From the NCBI GenBank assembly GCA_963678675.1, contig OY783200.1, positions 21,280,190 through 21,344,189 of the forward strand: a stretch of DNA of 64,000 nucleotides, given 5' to 3'. The position numbers and the translations under genes were made by a program. The notes beneath the pieces are model-generated. The model ran no database searches, had not been told where the DNA came from, and saw nothing but the letters and a program-made list of their open reading frames with translations. This document shows positions 25,124-37,420 of this stretch, piece by piece; within the stretch, counting starts at the first letter, position 1; each line of letters opens with the position of its first letter. The stretch is from Xiphydria camelus (taxonomy: Eukaryota; Arthropoda; Insecta; Hymenoptera; Xiphydriidae).

Positions 25124-27494
25124 CGACTCGATCTTCGACCCTCGCAATTTTATTCGCTCGATTATCGCTGAACGCTACGCGAATCCAGTTTTGAGAAAAC
25201 ACTCAATAAATTATTTTCTTTTATGATTCGTTACAGGAGGATTTCTCGTATTTTGAAATCAATAAATGAAAAAGAATTCGTTCGTTCAGGCTCGTTCAAC
25301 ATTTCCTACATAGCCTTCCGCCTGGAAAGAGAACCCGAAAAAATTGCCACATTCTCTCGGCGCGAAGATCTTTTCCGCCCGTGAAAAAAAAAATCGACCG
25401 CGGCATCTCGACGAGGAGATTCACTCGCGAAACGCGCGCGACGCACCGCTGTGGGTACCACAGAATCGCCCCTTACGGCCGCAATCCCTCCGTACGACCT
25501 ATTTCCGGCTAAAAATAGCCAATAGAATGATTGTGGTTATAACAGGCCGTCGGCAATTCGACACGCAACGGAGCCCCCCGGTGGCCGCGTCGTCGTCTAA
25601 CCCGACCCTTCGTCATCGTCGTCGCGGTGGGCCTCGCCGAGGGAAAATTTGCAATGACATTTCGTCCTCTCGCGTGATCCCTTACTGGAAGATTTCGCCT
25701 CCTTGCGTGGATGGTTGTGTGTATCTCGCTCTCTCTCTAGGTCTTCCTCTCTCGTCCCTACCAAATCCGGCGAGGGAGGTGGGATGATGCGAGGGCCAAG
25801 GGTGGAGGGGGAGACCTTTGTCGACCGTCTTTTAACCGACTGACACGTCTGTCGTTTATTTATAGAGATATCTTTTATTTGCCAATTGTCGCGCTGTTTC
25901 TCCCTCCCCTTTTTCCTCTCGCCTCGCCTCACCGCTCCAAAACGTCTTGCAGTGAGCGAAACGAATTCCGGCGAGGATATCTCCGGACGCTTCTTTTTAC
26001 TTTTGTCGCAATTCGGTCTTTAAATTAGCAAGCATTCATATTTTTTAATTCAATTTATAATCTGCATACATATTCGGTAGCATACATGCTCTTCCGCATT
26101 TTTCGGAAAATAATTTTTCGACGGAATTTCTGTTCGGCTCCTGCAGTCGTTCGATCAGTTCCCGAGACACTTCCCACAGGCGCGTCTCCCTCGAGGTCGA
26201 ATCTCATTGTGCGATCGACGACATTTTCACGCCTCTTGCGCGGACTTTTGTCATGCAAATGGAGCCACGTGCGCCGTTGCCCTGTTGTTTCGAGCGAAAA
26301 TTGGCTAATTAGTCGGACGCGCGGCACAGCGCAAATTTCGAGACTCACGCGCCCGATATCGGCGTCATTATTCGAAAGCTGCGCTTGTCGACATCTCCGG
26401 GGCTCGCCTTGCTTCGATCCCGTCTTTCGCTTCTTTTTCTACGATTTAATCGCAGAGCAAGTTCTATGTATTTCCTTCTTCTCCTTCTAATTTCCCAGTG
26501 TAACATTACAGTAACATTAATGTAACAGTTATGTTACAATGTACGTAATTGTTACATAATTGTTACATTCCCGTTACATTATTGTTACGCGAATCTCAGA
26601 TGCCCCCGGCATTTGCGCGTTGAAAAATTCGACGATCCGCCGATTCTACGTGACGGTAAAGCGGGGTGGCAGCTCGCCCTCCCCCTCGACAATGCGCGAA
26701 CGAGCCGATCCTATACATAACCTATCCTACGTGCGCAGCATCACGCGGACAGGCCGGCAGCATCTCCGCGATGGAAACCGGTCGCGTATTCTCTCTGACC
26801 GAGTCTGACACGCGATATCGTGGTGGGGGTAGGACGGGGTCGGATCACTTCGTGGACCGCCGTTGGGGCGGCTGGGAATTTGCGGGATTCGTGACCGACG
26901 TCACGGAACGAGAGAACGCGTCATCACGTACCCCAAAGTTCTTTCGCCACTTGGGTCGTTGCACCGCGGTCGCCGAGGCATTTTCTCCTCGACCGGGCAG
27001 CCGCACGCATTCAATGCCGATATCCTGTTGTTGGATATACAGCAAGGAGAAGTGATACAAGAAGTATTAATCGCTGCGCACGACATAAGTAGTTAGAGAC
27101 GTCTACAGGAGAACAGCAACTTTCAATGCAACCTCCTAATACATTACTGCGCGATGATGAAGACTTATCGAGAGTCGGAGATTTTCTTTGTAAGATACAC
27201 GACGCAGTCGAGCTACAATGAAAGTGTGTAATACGCGGAACTCGACTGTATCGTTGCGGCGAATCTCGAAGAGAGCCCTTGCCCGCTGATCGGTGCTGGA
27301 CGTCATTGCACCTGGCTCGCGTCGTTATGCCCATCGCGCTGGGTTAACGAGCGCTGAGTTCTCGGAAGACCCGTTTAACTGACTGCACCCGTATCGCGTG
27401 CAATCGGGCCCCGATCGCGAGAACGCCGTTAAAATACGGGAGACTAATCCGAAGAAGTACTTCTTATGCGGATTAAAGTGGAGCACTTTTTACA
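25124..27494. other. Non-coding spacer
   Basis: CpG-rich in 25340-25960 and 26090-27000. The 147-aa frame at 25344 and 134-aa frame at 26086 are probably composition effects. A TGTAAC/GTTACA cluster is listed separately. No exon chain found. Confidence 0.4.
26498..26588. repeat. TGTAAC / GTTACA cluster
   Basis: Four GTAAC motifs (TGTAACATTACAGTAACATT...) are followed by five GTTAC motifs in mirror orientation, so the 90 bp can fold back on itself in several registers. No family assigned. Confidence 0.55.
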
Positions 27495-27630
27495 CGGTTA
27501 TCTCATAATCTGTGCACTTTACAGACACTTGATATAGGACTTTTTTGTACATCGAAATGTCATCTTTGAAAAAGTATTATACCATCTTGGCTGTGAAGTT
27601 TGTAGATAACGAGATAATCGAGATCAAAGC
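27495..27630. repeat. Family H hairpin, copy 4 (tandem pair A)
   Basis: CGGTTATCTCATAATC mirrored by GATAACGAGATAATCGAGATC; inner GGACTTTTTTGTA and CTTTGAAAAAGTATTATACC. The next copy is 174 bp downstream. Confidence 0.7.
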
Positions 27631-27667
27631 GAGCGCCATCAGTAATAAACGGTGACGTCGACTTCGA

Positions 27668-27806
27668 TCCCAGTTATCTCCTTAACCGCAAGTTTTTCTG
27701 CCACATTAATACAGAACTTTTCTGTAGATCGAAGCATAATCTTCGAAAAAGTATTATACCCACTCGGGCCTAAAATTCGTACTTCACGAGATAATTGCGA
27801 TCAAAG
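27668..27806. repeat. Family H hairpin, copy 5 (tandem pair A)
   Basis: TCCCAGTTATCTCCTTAACC mirrored by CACGAGATAATTGCGATC; inner GAACTTTTCTGTAGATC and CTTCGAAAAAGTATTATACC. Both members of the pair end in GATCAAAG. Confidence 0.7.
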
Positions 27807-28217
27807 TTGGGGCGCTGTTTTTCTTTCCGCACCGGCACGGCCACTACAGCGTTAGTAATAGCCGCGCACCGCTTTATCAATTTCCGCATACCGCTCGAGG
27901 CCGATCTTCCCCGAGGGAGGAATGCCGTATATTCTCGTACTATTGTCCGATTCAGTCGTATATCCATCAGAGTTAATGAACTTCTCAGCCATTTCTCGGA
28001 ATATCCACTTATATCTCTATTCGGGCGAGGTGCGCGCACGCGTCACCGCGATGCGGCTGGTCAAAGTCTATATCGGGGAGGGAATCGCCCGAATATATCT
28101 CCGCGCGTTTCTGTCACGCGTGAGCTTAAGGTCCACTCTCACGTGCGACTTTTGTTCGGTAATTATCTTTTCGAGAGCAACCTGTGGCGTGATCATCCTA
28201 TTACACGTTTGATTTAT

Positions 28218-28335
28218 ACCGGGTGTTGTCAAACCTCTGACCCAGAGGAAAACTCTGTTTATTAAAAAATTACGGACATAATGCAATTGATTTTTTTTTA
28301 AAATCCGTTAAGAATTTACGGAGAAATTAATTATT
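28218..28335. repeat. Solitary arm of an ACCGGGTGTT-ended element
   Basis: ACCGGGTGTTGTCAAACCTC, then CTGACCCAGAGGA and TTACGGACATAATGC, matches the right arm at 32400-32549 on the other strand and the truncated arm at 31794. After TTAATTATT the match is lost, so only one end survives here. Confidence 0.65.
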
Positions 28336-28745
28336 TACCATTATGAACTTAGAGTTTATGTAAGCAGAATATTATTTATTATCGTTTTGCTTTTTAAGCT
28401 CTATTTGTGAATTCTCAGTTTACTCTTAATCAAACGGAATCCTGCAATACAATCAATTTTTTTTATGGTAAAAGGGATATTAATTTTTACAATTATAATT
28501 TCATTTGCCACTCAGTATACGAATAAAATTTTTAAACGGCATGCTGAAAGAAAGCGTTTGTTGAAGCACACTAATAAAATTACCAGACATGTAGCTTAAA
28601 TCTCCGTTTTTTTTTCTGTTACGTAGTTCACCGAGAAAGATACAGATACGTTTAATGAAGCTCACTAAATGTATGTCAACTATTGTCATACGGTAAGGCA
28701 ATGAAGACAATACTTTCCCTAAAATGTCAAATCTATTATCCAGTA

Positions 28746-28811
28746 TAACGCCACTGAACGGGGCACTGCGCTGGGGAGTAACGCCACTGAACGGAGCACT
28801 GCGCCGCAGTG
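28746..28811. repeat. 33-bp tandem duplication
   Basis: TAACGCCACTGAACGGGGCA at 28746 recurs at 28779 as TAACGCCACTGAACGGAGCA, both followed by CTGCGC. Confidence 0.6.
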
Positions 28812-30950
28812 TTCATATTGCGCGTCGGTAAACTGGTGTTCGTACTTACATCTTTCAACGCTACCTTGTCATTCTCCGGATCGTACTCTTCTTTAAGTGT
28901 TACATAACGATATATTTGGATATTTTGCAATTATTATAATTAAAAATACAATGTAGGGTCACCGCGTGGATGCCGGCTATAGCCTTATATATTCACCTTT
29001 AGAGTCCGGGAAAATTTCAATTAAAATCGACTTTTTTTTTTAGACGTGAAATTTATAAATAAAATCAATAAATTTCCTATTTGGAGGCCCCGACCTGACT
29101 GCCGGTCGATTTATCGATCACCCCCGGACTCCAAAGGTTAAAATCGTTCCACCAATTACCGCAACAAGTTTATCGCGTACGCCCGCAATTATCGTAAATA
29201 AGTTACGTCATCCGTGCAATTTACACGTCTACAAGTTTTTCCAACAAACGGATTCTCGTTTACGGCGATTACCTAATTCCCATTACAATAAACTGTGTAT
29301 CTTGTCACATTATTCATTTCCGCATCGTTCGTCATTTCCATGCAATTATTGCACATATATAATTGCAATTGTCTCCCGATAATCGTGCGGTCGAATGATA
29401 AAATTATTCGCGGCATTTGGTGATGAAGAAATTCTGGGAAATCGGTCATTATCGGGGAATTTTTTAAGTCGAGGAAGAGTTCAAGCTTGAAGAATTTTCC
29501 GAAATTATCCTCTTGCTCAAGTAAATCTCTTCTCTCCTCCCCCTCCCCCCCCAAACGACGGAAAAGTGATATATTTTTGAGATATTAAAAATAAAAGTTA
29601 AACATATGCAATGTGCATATTCAAAAAATATACTTTTTTATCGCTTTTTATAACTCGTACTTCGAAAGTACTTAAAATATATATTATATATTAATATATT
29701 TCGAGTATATTAATGAAATGTATTTTTCAATTTTCTATAACGCAGCCAATAATTAAAAATATTGTTTAATAAATGTATAAGCATCTATATTTAAAAATAT
29801 ATTTCTATTATATAAGAAATAATGTTTTTTTTTTCGTACATTCAAGACATAAAATATATGAAAAATATATTTCAAGTATTGCGGAAGTAAGTATACAAAA
29901 AGCGGAAAAAAAAGTATATATTTTAAATACTTATTACATTGTTACAATGTTATATGCATTTGAAGTACTTTCTTATATTATATGTATATTTTAAATATAT
30001 AACTTTTCCATGGGAATCGGCAATCTAATCGATCGATAGACGAAAATATTAGCGATCGATTAGCGCGAATAACTGTCCGACCAGGTCTAATGTCGATCAA
30101 TCGAAAACTTTGTATACTCTCGTCGGCGTCTCTTTGTCTCGCTTGTATAACGGCTGACGCAACCAATGGTACCTACGACTAGAGTGCGTATGGAGCCATA
30201 CGTGACCGTTCACCTGCGGTCACGCCCGCGACACGCGATACGGAATCGCATTCTTCTCAGGACAAGGTCTTGAAAGTTCTCCCACCCACCCCTTGCCTCC
30301 CCGGAGACATGTGGCGTCACGCGGCTTTCTTTTCTCACCTCCGATCGACTTTTTCTCGCCGTCCGATCGGGGAATTCCCGACGCTAGATGGTCATCTCGT
30401 ACAATGTGTCTGCTATAGGTGCATAGGCGCAATGTGTGATCCTTCTTCGTTATCTTTTTAGTCGCTATCGCTGCTTTTTCTTTCCTTTCCTCGTTACTTC
30501 TTCGTTCATCCACGTCGGATCTCCCGATCTCTAATCGATTGTATTTTTTAGATTAGATTAGATCGTCGAAATCGTATGTACGAGTAACGAGAATGATAAG
30601 AAATTGATCGCGTGGCTAACTTTACGGACGATGGGAAGCAGCGATCCATTTAAATCGAGAACCTTTCATGGTGCTGTTACATCGTCGATTTAGGTTTAGC
30701 GTTAAATTAACAATACTTTCGCAAATGTTAGTTTGCTTCAACGACACAAACAGGGCGACACCCTGCATCAAAGTGATCTTTATTTACTTACAACCCAATG
30801 GGGGGGGGGGGGGGGGGGATATGGCGTCGAAATGCGTCTTTCTGTCTCTCTTCTTCCACGGAAAAGTTCCATATTTGAGATATAAAAAAAATATTTCAAA
30901 CATATAGGTTCTTACTACTTTTTATATACTTTGCAAATACTTGAAATATA
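28812..30950. other. Non-coding spacer
   Basis: 29560-30000 is very AT-rich with many TATAT runs. A short inverted pair TTAGAGTCCGGG / CCCGGACTCCAAAG is at 29000/29122. A G19 run lies at 30800-30818. No recognised gene. Confidence 0.45.
30800..30818 (+). repeat. G19 homopolymer
   Basis: Nineteen G in a row, able to form G-quadruplex structures. Its length may be uncertain because of assembly. Confidence 0.7.
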
Positions 30951-31793
30951 TTGGGTTGCTCGAAAAGTAATATCGTTTTTTTCATGAATTTCAAAGCGAT
31001 TTTATTAATATAAATAACAAACATCAATCAATGATATATTGACCATTTTGTTGGATGACCTTTCCCCATTTATTAGCCTGCTTCATAATAGAAGCGTTCG
31101 AAGAAAGTTTGGTCTTTAGAGGCAGAAAACTGAATCAACTCATTTTTTATAGCCTCATCTGAATCGAGTATCTTTCCATTTAAATGTTTTTGAAGAGAAC
31201 GGAATAAATAGTAATCTGATGGTGCAAGGTCCGGGCTATACGGTGGATGAGGCATTACTTTCCAGTTTAGCTCCAACAATTTTTGGCGAGTGACCGAAGA
31301 TGTGTCTAGTCTGGCGCTATCGTGATGGAGAATAACACCTTCACGACTTGCCAGTTTTGGCGATTCTTTCTTCACTTCTTGATTTAATTGCATTAGCTGA
31401 TGACAATACACTTCTGAGTTAATAGTTTTGTTCCTTTGGAGTTGTTAAAAAAAATAATACCTTTGTAATCCTACCAAACAGAGATCAACACTTTCTTTTG
31501 ATGAATATCAGCTTTTGATGTTGATTGTGCCGGCTCATCTCGCTTGCGACTCTCGACATTATCGTAAACAATCCACTTTTCATCGCCCGTTATGATTCGC
31601 TTCAAAAATGAGTCATTTTTGTCACGTTTCAGCAATGAATCGCAGATGTTAATTCATTTAGAGAGATGCATTTCTTGCAACTCGCGAGGAATCCAAACAT
31701 CAAGCTTGTTTGCGTATCCGAGTTTTGTAAATGGAAGGAAACGGTTGAACTGGATATGTTGAGTTTTTTTTTGCTATCTCTCGCGTCGTGCTA
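30951..31793 (-). pseudogene. Decayed mariner transposase, 5'-truncated
   Basis: Read leftward, the fragment encodes mariner transposase from the second half of the DNA-binding region (helix-turn-helix part STTRELAKKLNIS) to the C-terminus. It includes TGDEKW (first catalytic Asp), HHDSARLD (second), and YSPDLAPSDYYLF (third), the second and third being 34 residues apart as in D,D34D mariners. The terminal inverted repeat TTGGGTTGCTCGAAAAGTAA is at 30951. In-frame stops interrupt it (after MHLSK, at VW*DYKG, and before the intact 112-residue stretch at 31073-31411). The 5' terminal repeat and about the first 100 codons are missing. It is an inactive fossil. Confidence 0.93.
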
Positions 31794-32549
31794 TGTTTAT
31801 TAAAAAATGACGGACATAATGCGATTGATTTTATTGAAATCCGTTAAGAATTTACGGAGAAATTAATTATTAAAAAGTAATTAATATTTTGAATTTATTT
31901 GGCATTGATGACGTCATATCAAAGCCGATGAAGATAATCGCAATTGCTATCATTAACCCTTACTTGCCACACTTCTATAGAATCACGTACTTGCCAGACT
32001 GGGGTTCATTTACACCCCAGCGAGAAAAATTGTTATAACAAACAAATTATTGCATATTTGTACTTGACAATTTTATCAGCTCTTCTTAAGAGCGTACTTT
32101 CAAAGACCGTGTAACTTGTATAGCCAGAACATAAAATTAAGTGTGCGAAAAAAATAAAATATAAAAGCTACACGGCCTTTTAAAGTACGCTCTTAAGAAG
32201 TGCTGATAACATTTTCAAGTGCAAATATGCAATAATTTATTTGTTATAGCAATTCTACTCGCTGGGGTGTAGATCAACCCCAGTGTGGCACAGGTACGAA
32301 TTTTACCATGGGGTTGTTTCGAACCCCAGTGTGTGGCAAGTAAGGGTTACTATAAACATTATCTTCATGAGCCTCGATATGACGTCGTTAATGCCGAATA
32401 AATAAAAAATATCAGTTACTTTTTAACAATTGAGAATTTTTCCGTAAATTCTTAACGGATTTCAATAAAATCAATATTGCATTATGTCCGTCATTTCTTA
32501 ATGGATATGGAGTTCTCCTCTGGGTCAGAGGTTTGAGAACACCCGGTGT
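31794..32549. mobile_element. Inverted-repeat element, host of a nested MITE
   Basis: Left arm from TTTATTAAAAAATGACGGAC and right arm ending CTGGGTCAGAGGTTTGAGAAC then ACCCGGTG mirror each other for about 155 bp. The outer ~45 bp of the left arm is missing where the mariner fragment abuts. The two arms include matching GACGTCATAT and GATGAAGATAAT / ATTATCTTCATGA. A 390-bp element sits at its centre. Confidence 0.65.
31957..32346. mobile_element. PiggyBac-like MITE
   Basis: Ends CCCTTACTTGCCACAC / GTGTGGCAAGTAAGGG, flanked by TTAA on the left and TTAC on the right (a TTAA target with one change). Inner hairpins include GGGGTTCATTTACACCCC and long arms around CTTAAGAGCGTACTTT. TTAA targets and CCC ends are piggyBac hallmarks. 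No transposase. Confidence 0.65.
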
Positions 32550-33850
32550 ATATCTCAAATACATAACTTTTTTCCGTGAGGGAAATCGGACAAACAAAGT
32601 ATGCGTGTGCGCGTGCGTCGGCGCGTCGTTTCGCGACACGATTGACGTCACCGCCCGGCGAGTCGGAACGAGAGAACCTCGGCGGCCGCTGGGAAAGAGG
32701 TACACGCCGAAAAAATTCAACCGGGCCTTTCCACACTCGGTAGAACTCGCTCTGCCGCATGCACGTAGCCGTGGGTGGAGGAAATACCCGCGTGAAACTG
32801 TCGCAAATGTGATCGTGCGATCGCAATTACATTTTCGCACCCGCCCGATACGCTTCACGATCTCGCAAGGCGTGTTGCCAAACACGCGTCGCGGTTTGTC
32901 GTCGCTCAATGTTACCTTTACGCGTATAGCGTGCGACGCAACCGATTATTTTGTAAACATCGCACGTGCGTTTTGTCCTTTCTCCACCTCCTATCGTTCA
33001 TTTCAGGCGAACTTACGTCCACCCTCCCCGTCTACGTCTTTCTCTCTTTCTCAGTCTCCTCGACCGTGACTTATCGCCGGTGCGCGATCACGGATCCATA
33101 GCGCGTGCGCGCGCACGCGTGGAGCGACCGCGAGCACGTGTCGATTCGCGTGCGCGTGGCACGCGGTCCGACGTTGCTGCTCGTGCGGCATAGCCCTGTC
33201 TCTCTCTCTCTCTCTCTTTTTTGTATCTCATTTTCAAGACGTCCTCTCGTTGGAATCTTAAGACGTATGGTCTGAATAATTCGGTTTTAACGCTAATTTT
33301 AATATTGCAGATTCGAGAAATTTGAATAAAAGTTATTTACCCCGTATTTTTCATTTTTCGCCCTATTTTAGCTGGATATGATATTTTGAAATGCAGCTAC
33401 GTTATAGCCTAATAAGACTGTCTCTCTCGCACTCGTGCCTCGCTGCCTTTTCGATGACTTCACGATGTCGTACTTCTAACTTTGCGAATGATTAGTTGTT
33501 TGGACCGTATCTTTTTCATTTGTTACTGAATATGTATTATATATGGATTACAAGTTAAATTTAAAAATATGAATATTTTTTTTATGTCATGACTGCGCTC
33601 TAAATGGTATTTATGATAAATCTCCTGCATGATTTATCATCGACTGTAAAAGATGCCACGATAAATCACACAATTTCACCTTTTCATCCCTCGCGTAACA
33701 CGATTCAACGCTCGATCCAATGACTTCACGGTCGATAAATTATAGATATGTATGATTTACGGTAGAATTTTTTACTCCGCACGGAATCTGCGTGGTAGAT
33801 TCGACCCTGTTTTTTTTTCTTTTTTCTCAACGTACTCCCGGCGTCATCGA
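32550..33850. other. Non-coding spacer
   Basis: CpG-rich 32580-33200 with chance frames on both strands; a TC run at 33199-33218; then AT-rich. No recognised product. Confidence 0.45.
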
Positions 33851-33990
33851 TTTTGTCGCTGGTGACTGTTTAAAATGTCATTTTTAACGATAATTCTTAT
33901 GCTCTCGTTAGCTATGGCGATATTTGCCGTAGATTAATCATTGGTTAGTACGTTTGAAAATGATATTCTAAAAAGTCACCAGCGACAGAA
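33851..33990. repeat. 140-bp hairpin element
   Basis: TTTTGTCGCTGGTGACTGTT mirrored by AAAAGTCACCAGCGACAGAA, with further pairing of AAAATGTCATTTT. It abuts the family C element that begins at 33996. Confidence 0.65.
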
Positions 33991-33995
33991 TCAGT

Positions 33996-34280
33996 GTACT
34001 GAGAAAAATAACTTAGTTAATATGACAACACGCATCTGATTAAACGGGTTGAGGTATTCCAACCGAAATAGTAGTAAATTGAACCAAATATTTAATTATT
34101 CCAACTACATGTTTAGTTATTTTAACTAGATATCCAATTATTCTAATTGTATATCTAATTAGAATAACCAGAAAATAGTCAATATGACCAAACACAAATG
34201 AAGGATCCATATTTTTCCAAACGGTTCGGTTATGTTCTCCAGGATTTTGATTACATTGATCAGGTTATTGTTCTCAGTGT
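33996..34280. mobile_element. Family C element
   Basis: GTACTGAGAAAAATAACTTA and, on the other strand, ACACTGAGAACAATAACC. Interior alternates TTCCAACT/AGTTATT motifs. About 285 bp, near twin of 24859-25123. Confidence 0.65.
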
Positions 34281-36897
34281 GTTGCTGGAAGTACGAACAA
34301 ACGAAAAATTTGTTTTTAGAGACAATCTCTCAAAAGAGTCTCGACTCGTTGAATTTCTCGGCGACCCGTGAAAACTTTATCCAACACTTTTAGGGATGCA
34401 AGAAGGTGTCAGAGATTTCCTCTCTGGTATTCCATAAAGTTATTTTAATTAAATCGAGAAATTGGCAACAGCTTCAGATTCGATTTGAGAAACTTCGCAC
34501 CGCGTAAAAAAGCTGAAGAGCTTTCGGCGCGACCACTCGCCCGCTAGAAAATTATCAGCTCTTGCGCGATAACGGGTACGGAGAGGAAGAGAAAAATCAG
34601 TCCACGCGTCGAGCGGCGGATCTGCTTTTTATCCGCATCGCCCGGCGCGCAATAGTCGTAGTACTCGCTCGCACAACGAGAGCCGGGTGCGCGTATACGC
34701 GCGCGTAAAATTGTACCGAGAGAAGAAATTGCGCAGTCGCGTGCCAATTTCAGATTTCACCATCCCTTTCTCCCGCGGGGACTCCCCGTCGAACCTCCCC
34801 CCTCGATTCCCCTGTAGATTTCCATTCAGACGTATGTGGGTCGCGAAAAAGGGGGATTGGTTCGATCATTTCGCCCGACAGGCTAAGCGACGCCGTTCCG
34901 AATTAAATGTTGATTTTTTTTTCCGGGTGAGAAAAAATCTTGGTGTAGGTACAGGGGAAAGTCGCGTGGAAAGTCTAATGGTCTGTGATTGTCATGGTTG
35001 GTAGTAAGGATCATGAGGATCAAGGGAGTACTTTTTGAGGAATATACGCAGTAGAAGTGATTGCGTTTTTTTCTCTTAAATTCATCCTCTTTCTCGTTCC
35101 GTTTTCAATTGAGTTCTCTATCTCCTTGTTTCTTCTTCCTCTTCATCTTCCTCTTCGTCTTCGTCTTCATCATCTTCTTCAGCTTCATCTTCTTCTTCTT
35201 CTTCTTCTTCTTCTTCATCTTTTTCTTCTTCTTTATCTTTTCTTTTTCTCCGTCGCCCTTAAAAGTCAAAAGCAAGCAGCAAACTGTCGAACGGTTCCTC
35301 GGGGTTCAACGACACCGTTCGATTCGAACTGATTTTAGCTTTTGCTTAAATCGGCTCTAACCGGGGAACGGGGAGGAACGGAGAAAAATGTACATTCACC
35401 GTACGGGCTGTACCCGAAATATTCCACTCGGTCGAACTCTCTATCTTTGCCGCTCTCGGGTGCGCGCACCGAGCAAGCGGACAGTCGTTACCCGCGTGTT
35501 ACGCACTGTACACGTTCAGGACACTAAATACGGCCAGTCTGAGCCAACATTCACCTACATATTGCATAATATTACGGGCACATCCTTCTCTCTCTCTTTC
35601 TCTTTCCCTTCTCGTGATCCACATATGCTCCTGTATGTTGAAATATGGTCCATTCGCATTGGAAAAAACAGGGGAAATCACTTATAATGTCTTGCTTTTG
35701 AGGGAGATTACCTACGCGCATGTGTAGGAGGATAATCTTTAAAGAACGAAATAGTTATTAAAGCGGAAGTGATTGCTCCATCTCCAAAGATGCGTTTCGC
35801 AGCGTTTTTTTGGAATTTTCCTGCGAAATAGTTGGTCCCACACACACAGAAAATGTTATATTTATCGAAAATATTCCCTATAAAATTTACTACAGGTAAA
35901 CTCTGATGCGTATTGTCGATAGGCGTAATGGTTTCCGAGCAGGGGGGGGGGACTCTCGAGCTCGACACACGCTCCGGATTTTATTCTCGATATCGTGTGA
36001 CTCTACGAACAAAGTATACAGGAGCTAAATTTCAGAACAAAGTCTACCCTACGACATAAGCCTCGTTAAGTTTTTTCTTCACTATTTTCACACCAGCTGT
36101 AAGATAGAACTCTATCCTCTTCACTGCTCCCTCGTTCAGTGTATCAACCGTTTTATAATTTTTGTTCGATGTCGCGAAAGTAAACAACGCTCGGTCTTTT
36201 CCTCATTGTCGCGAAAACAACTCTATCGCCAAATTCTTCGAAAAGCTCAATATGCAACGTCCGTGTCGTCATTGAAGTACCCAGTGACAATTGAACATCG
36301 CCATTCGTTCGTTCTTTGATTACTCCTCTTCAACGATAAATCAAAGCTTGTAGATGACTTCGCTTAAACTTTGCCTTACACTTGTACCCTGAACCTCGCA
36401 GAACGAAATATTGGGCTCCCCGCAGCGAGCATTGAAGATATGTCGAAGATATTACGGTATTCAGTTAACGCGCGTCACACGTGATCGGGTTATCTCCACG
36501 TCTGCGATAATAATAATTGGTACACTCTCGCACCCGCGTGCGAGTGGCCCGTATATCGCACGCCTAATTGCTTCAGGAAACGAGAGGGACGTACCGCGCG
36601 AACTGTCGAGGCAACGTGTGCCGGATATTGGCAGGCACGGTGACCTGTTGCTCCGTCCCCACTTTGAGAGAAAAAAGAAGAAGCCGCCGGCTAATTTTGG
36701 CGAACGCCTCACTTTTTTTTAGCGCTTTACATTACCACCAGACGTCGGTCATCAGATGTAATTGCACGCATATATGTATGTACACGCACGTACATACGTA
36801 TATGCGGCTGTGAAAGTCGTTCGACAACGATTGCCATCGACTCCTCTTTCCCTCTCCTTGCTGCGTCAAGAGAGCTCCTTCGGAACAGTTTGAACCT
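34281..36897. other. Non-coding spacer
   Basis: Includes a TTC/CTT pyrimidine block at 35120-35245 and a CT run at 35588-35608. CpG-rich 34500-34830 and 36410-36700. Frames here have no recognised domain. Confidence 0.45.
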
Positions 36898-37420
36898 CTT
36901 CCGAGCGTTCGTCACACGATGGTCATGTCATTGACTTTCGTCATCTTCTTCTTCTTCTTCCTGTTCTTCTTCGCAGTCTTCTTCATATTCTTCTTCATTA
37001 TGTTCTTCCGAGCGTTCGTCGCACGATAGTCATGTCATCGACTTTCATCATCTTCTTCTTCTTCTTCTTCTTCTTGTTATTCTTTGTGGTCTTCTTCATA
37101 TTCTTCTTCGTGTTCTTCTTCATGTTCTTCTTCGTGTTCTGTTTAATGCTCTTCTTCGTGATCTCTCATGTTCTTCATTATGTTCTTCTTCCAAGCATTC
37201 GTCGCGTGATAGTCATGTCGTCGACTTTCGTCACCTTCTTGTTCTTCTTCATGTTCTTTTTCGTGCCCTTTTTCATGTTCTTCTTCCTATTCTTCTTCTT
37301 GTTCTTCCTATCCCTTTTCCTGCCCTTCTTCTCCTTCTTCTTACTTTTCTTTCCACCCTTTTCTCTGCTCGTCTTCCTGCCCTTCTCTCTGCTCCTCTTC
37401 CTGTTCTTCTTCATGTAATT
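36898..37420. repeat. TTC-rich tandem array with a recurring 50-bp spacer
   Basis: The spacer TTCGTCRCRYGATRGTCATGTC then GACTTTC recurs at about 36908, 37015 and 37198. Between its copies are runs of TTCTTC interrupted by TGTTC, CATGTTC and CGTGTTC. A trinucleotide array has been amplified together with a unique segment. The 128-aa Phe-rich frame through it is not a plausible protein. Confidence 0.7.

Noticed and set aside
37032..37418. 128-aa Phe-rich frame
   Set aside because: Pure translation of a TTC microsatellite array.
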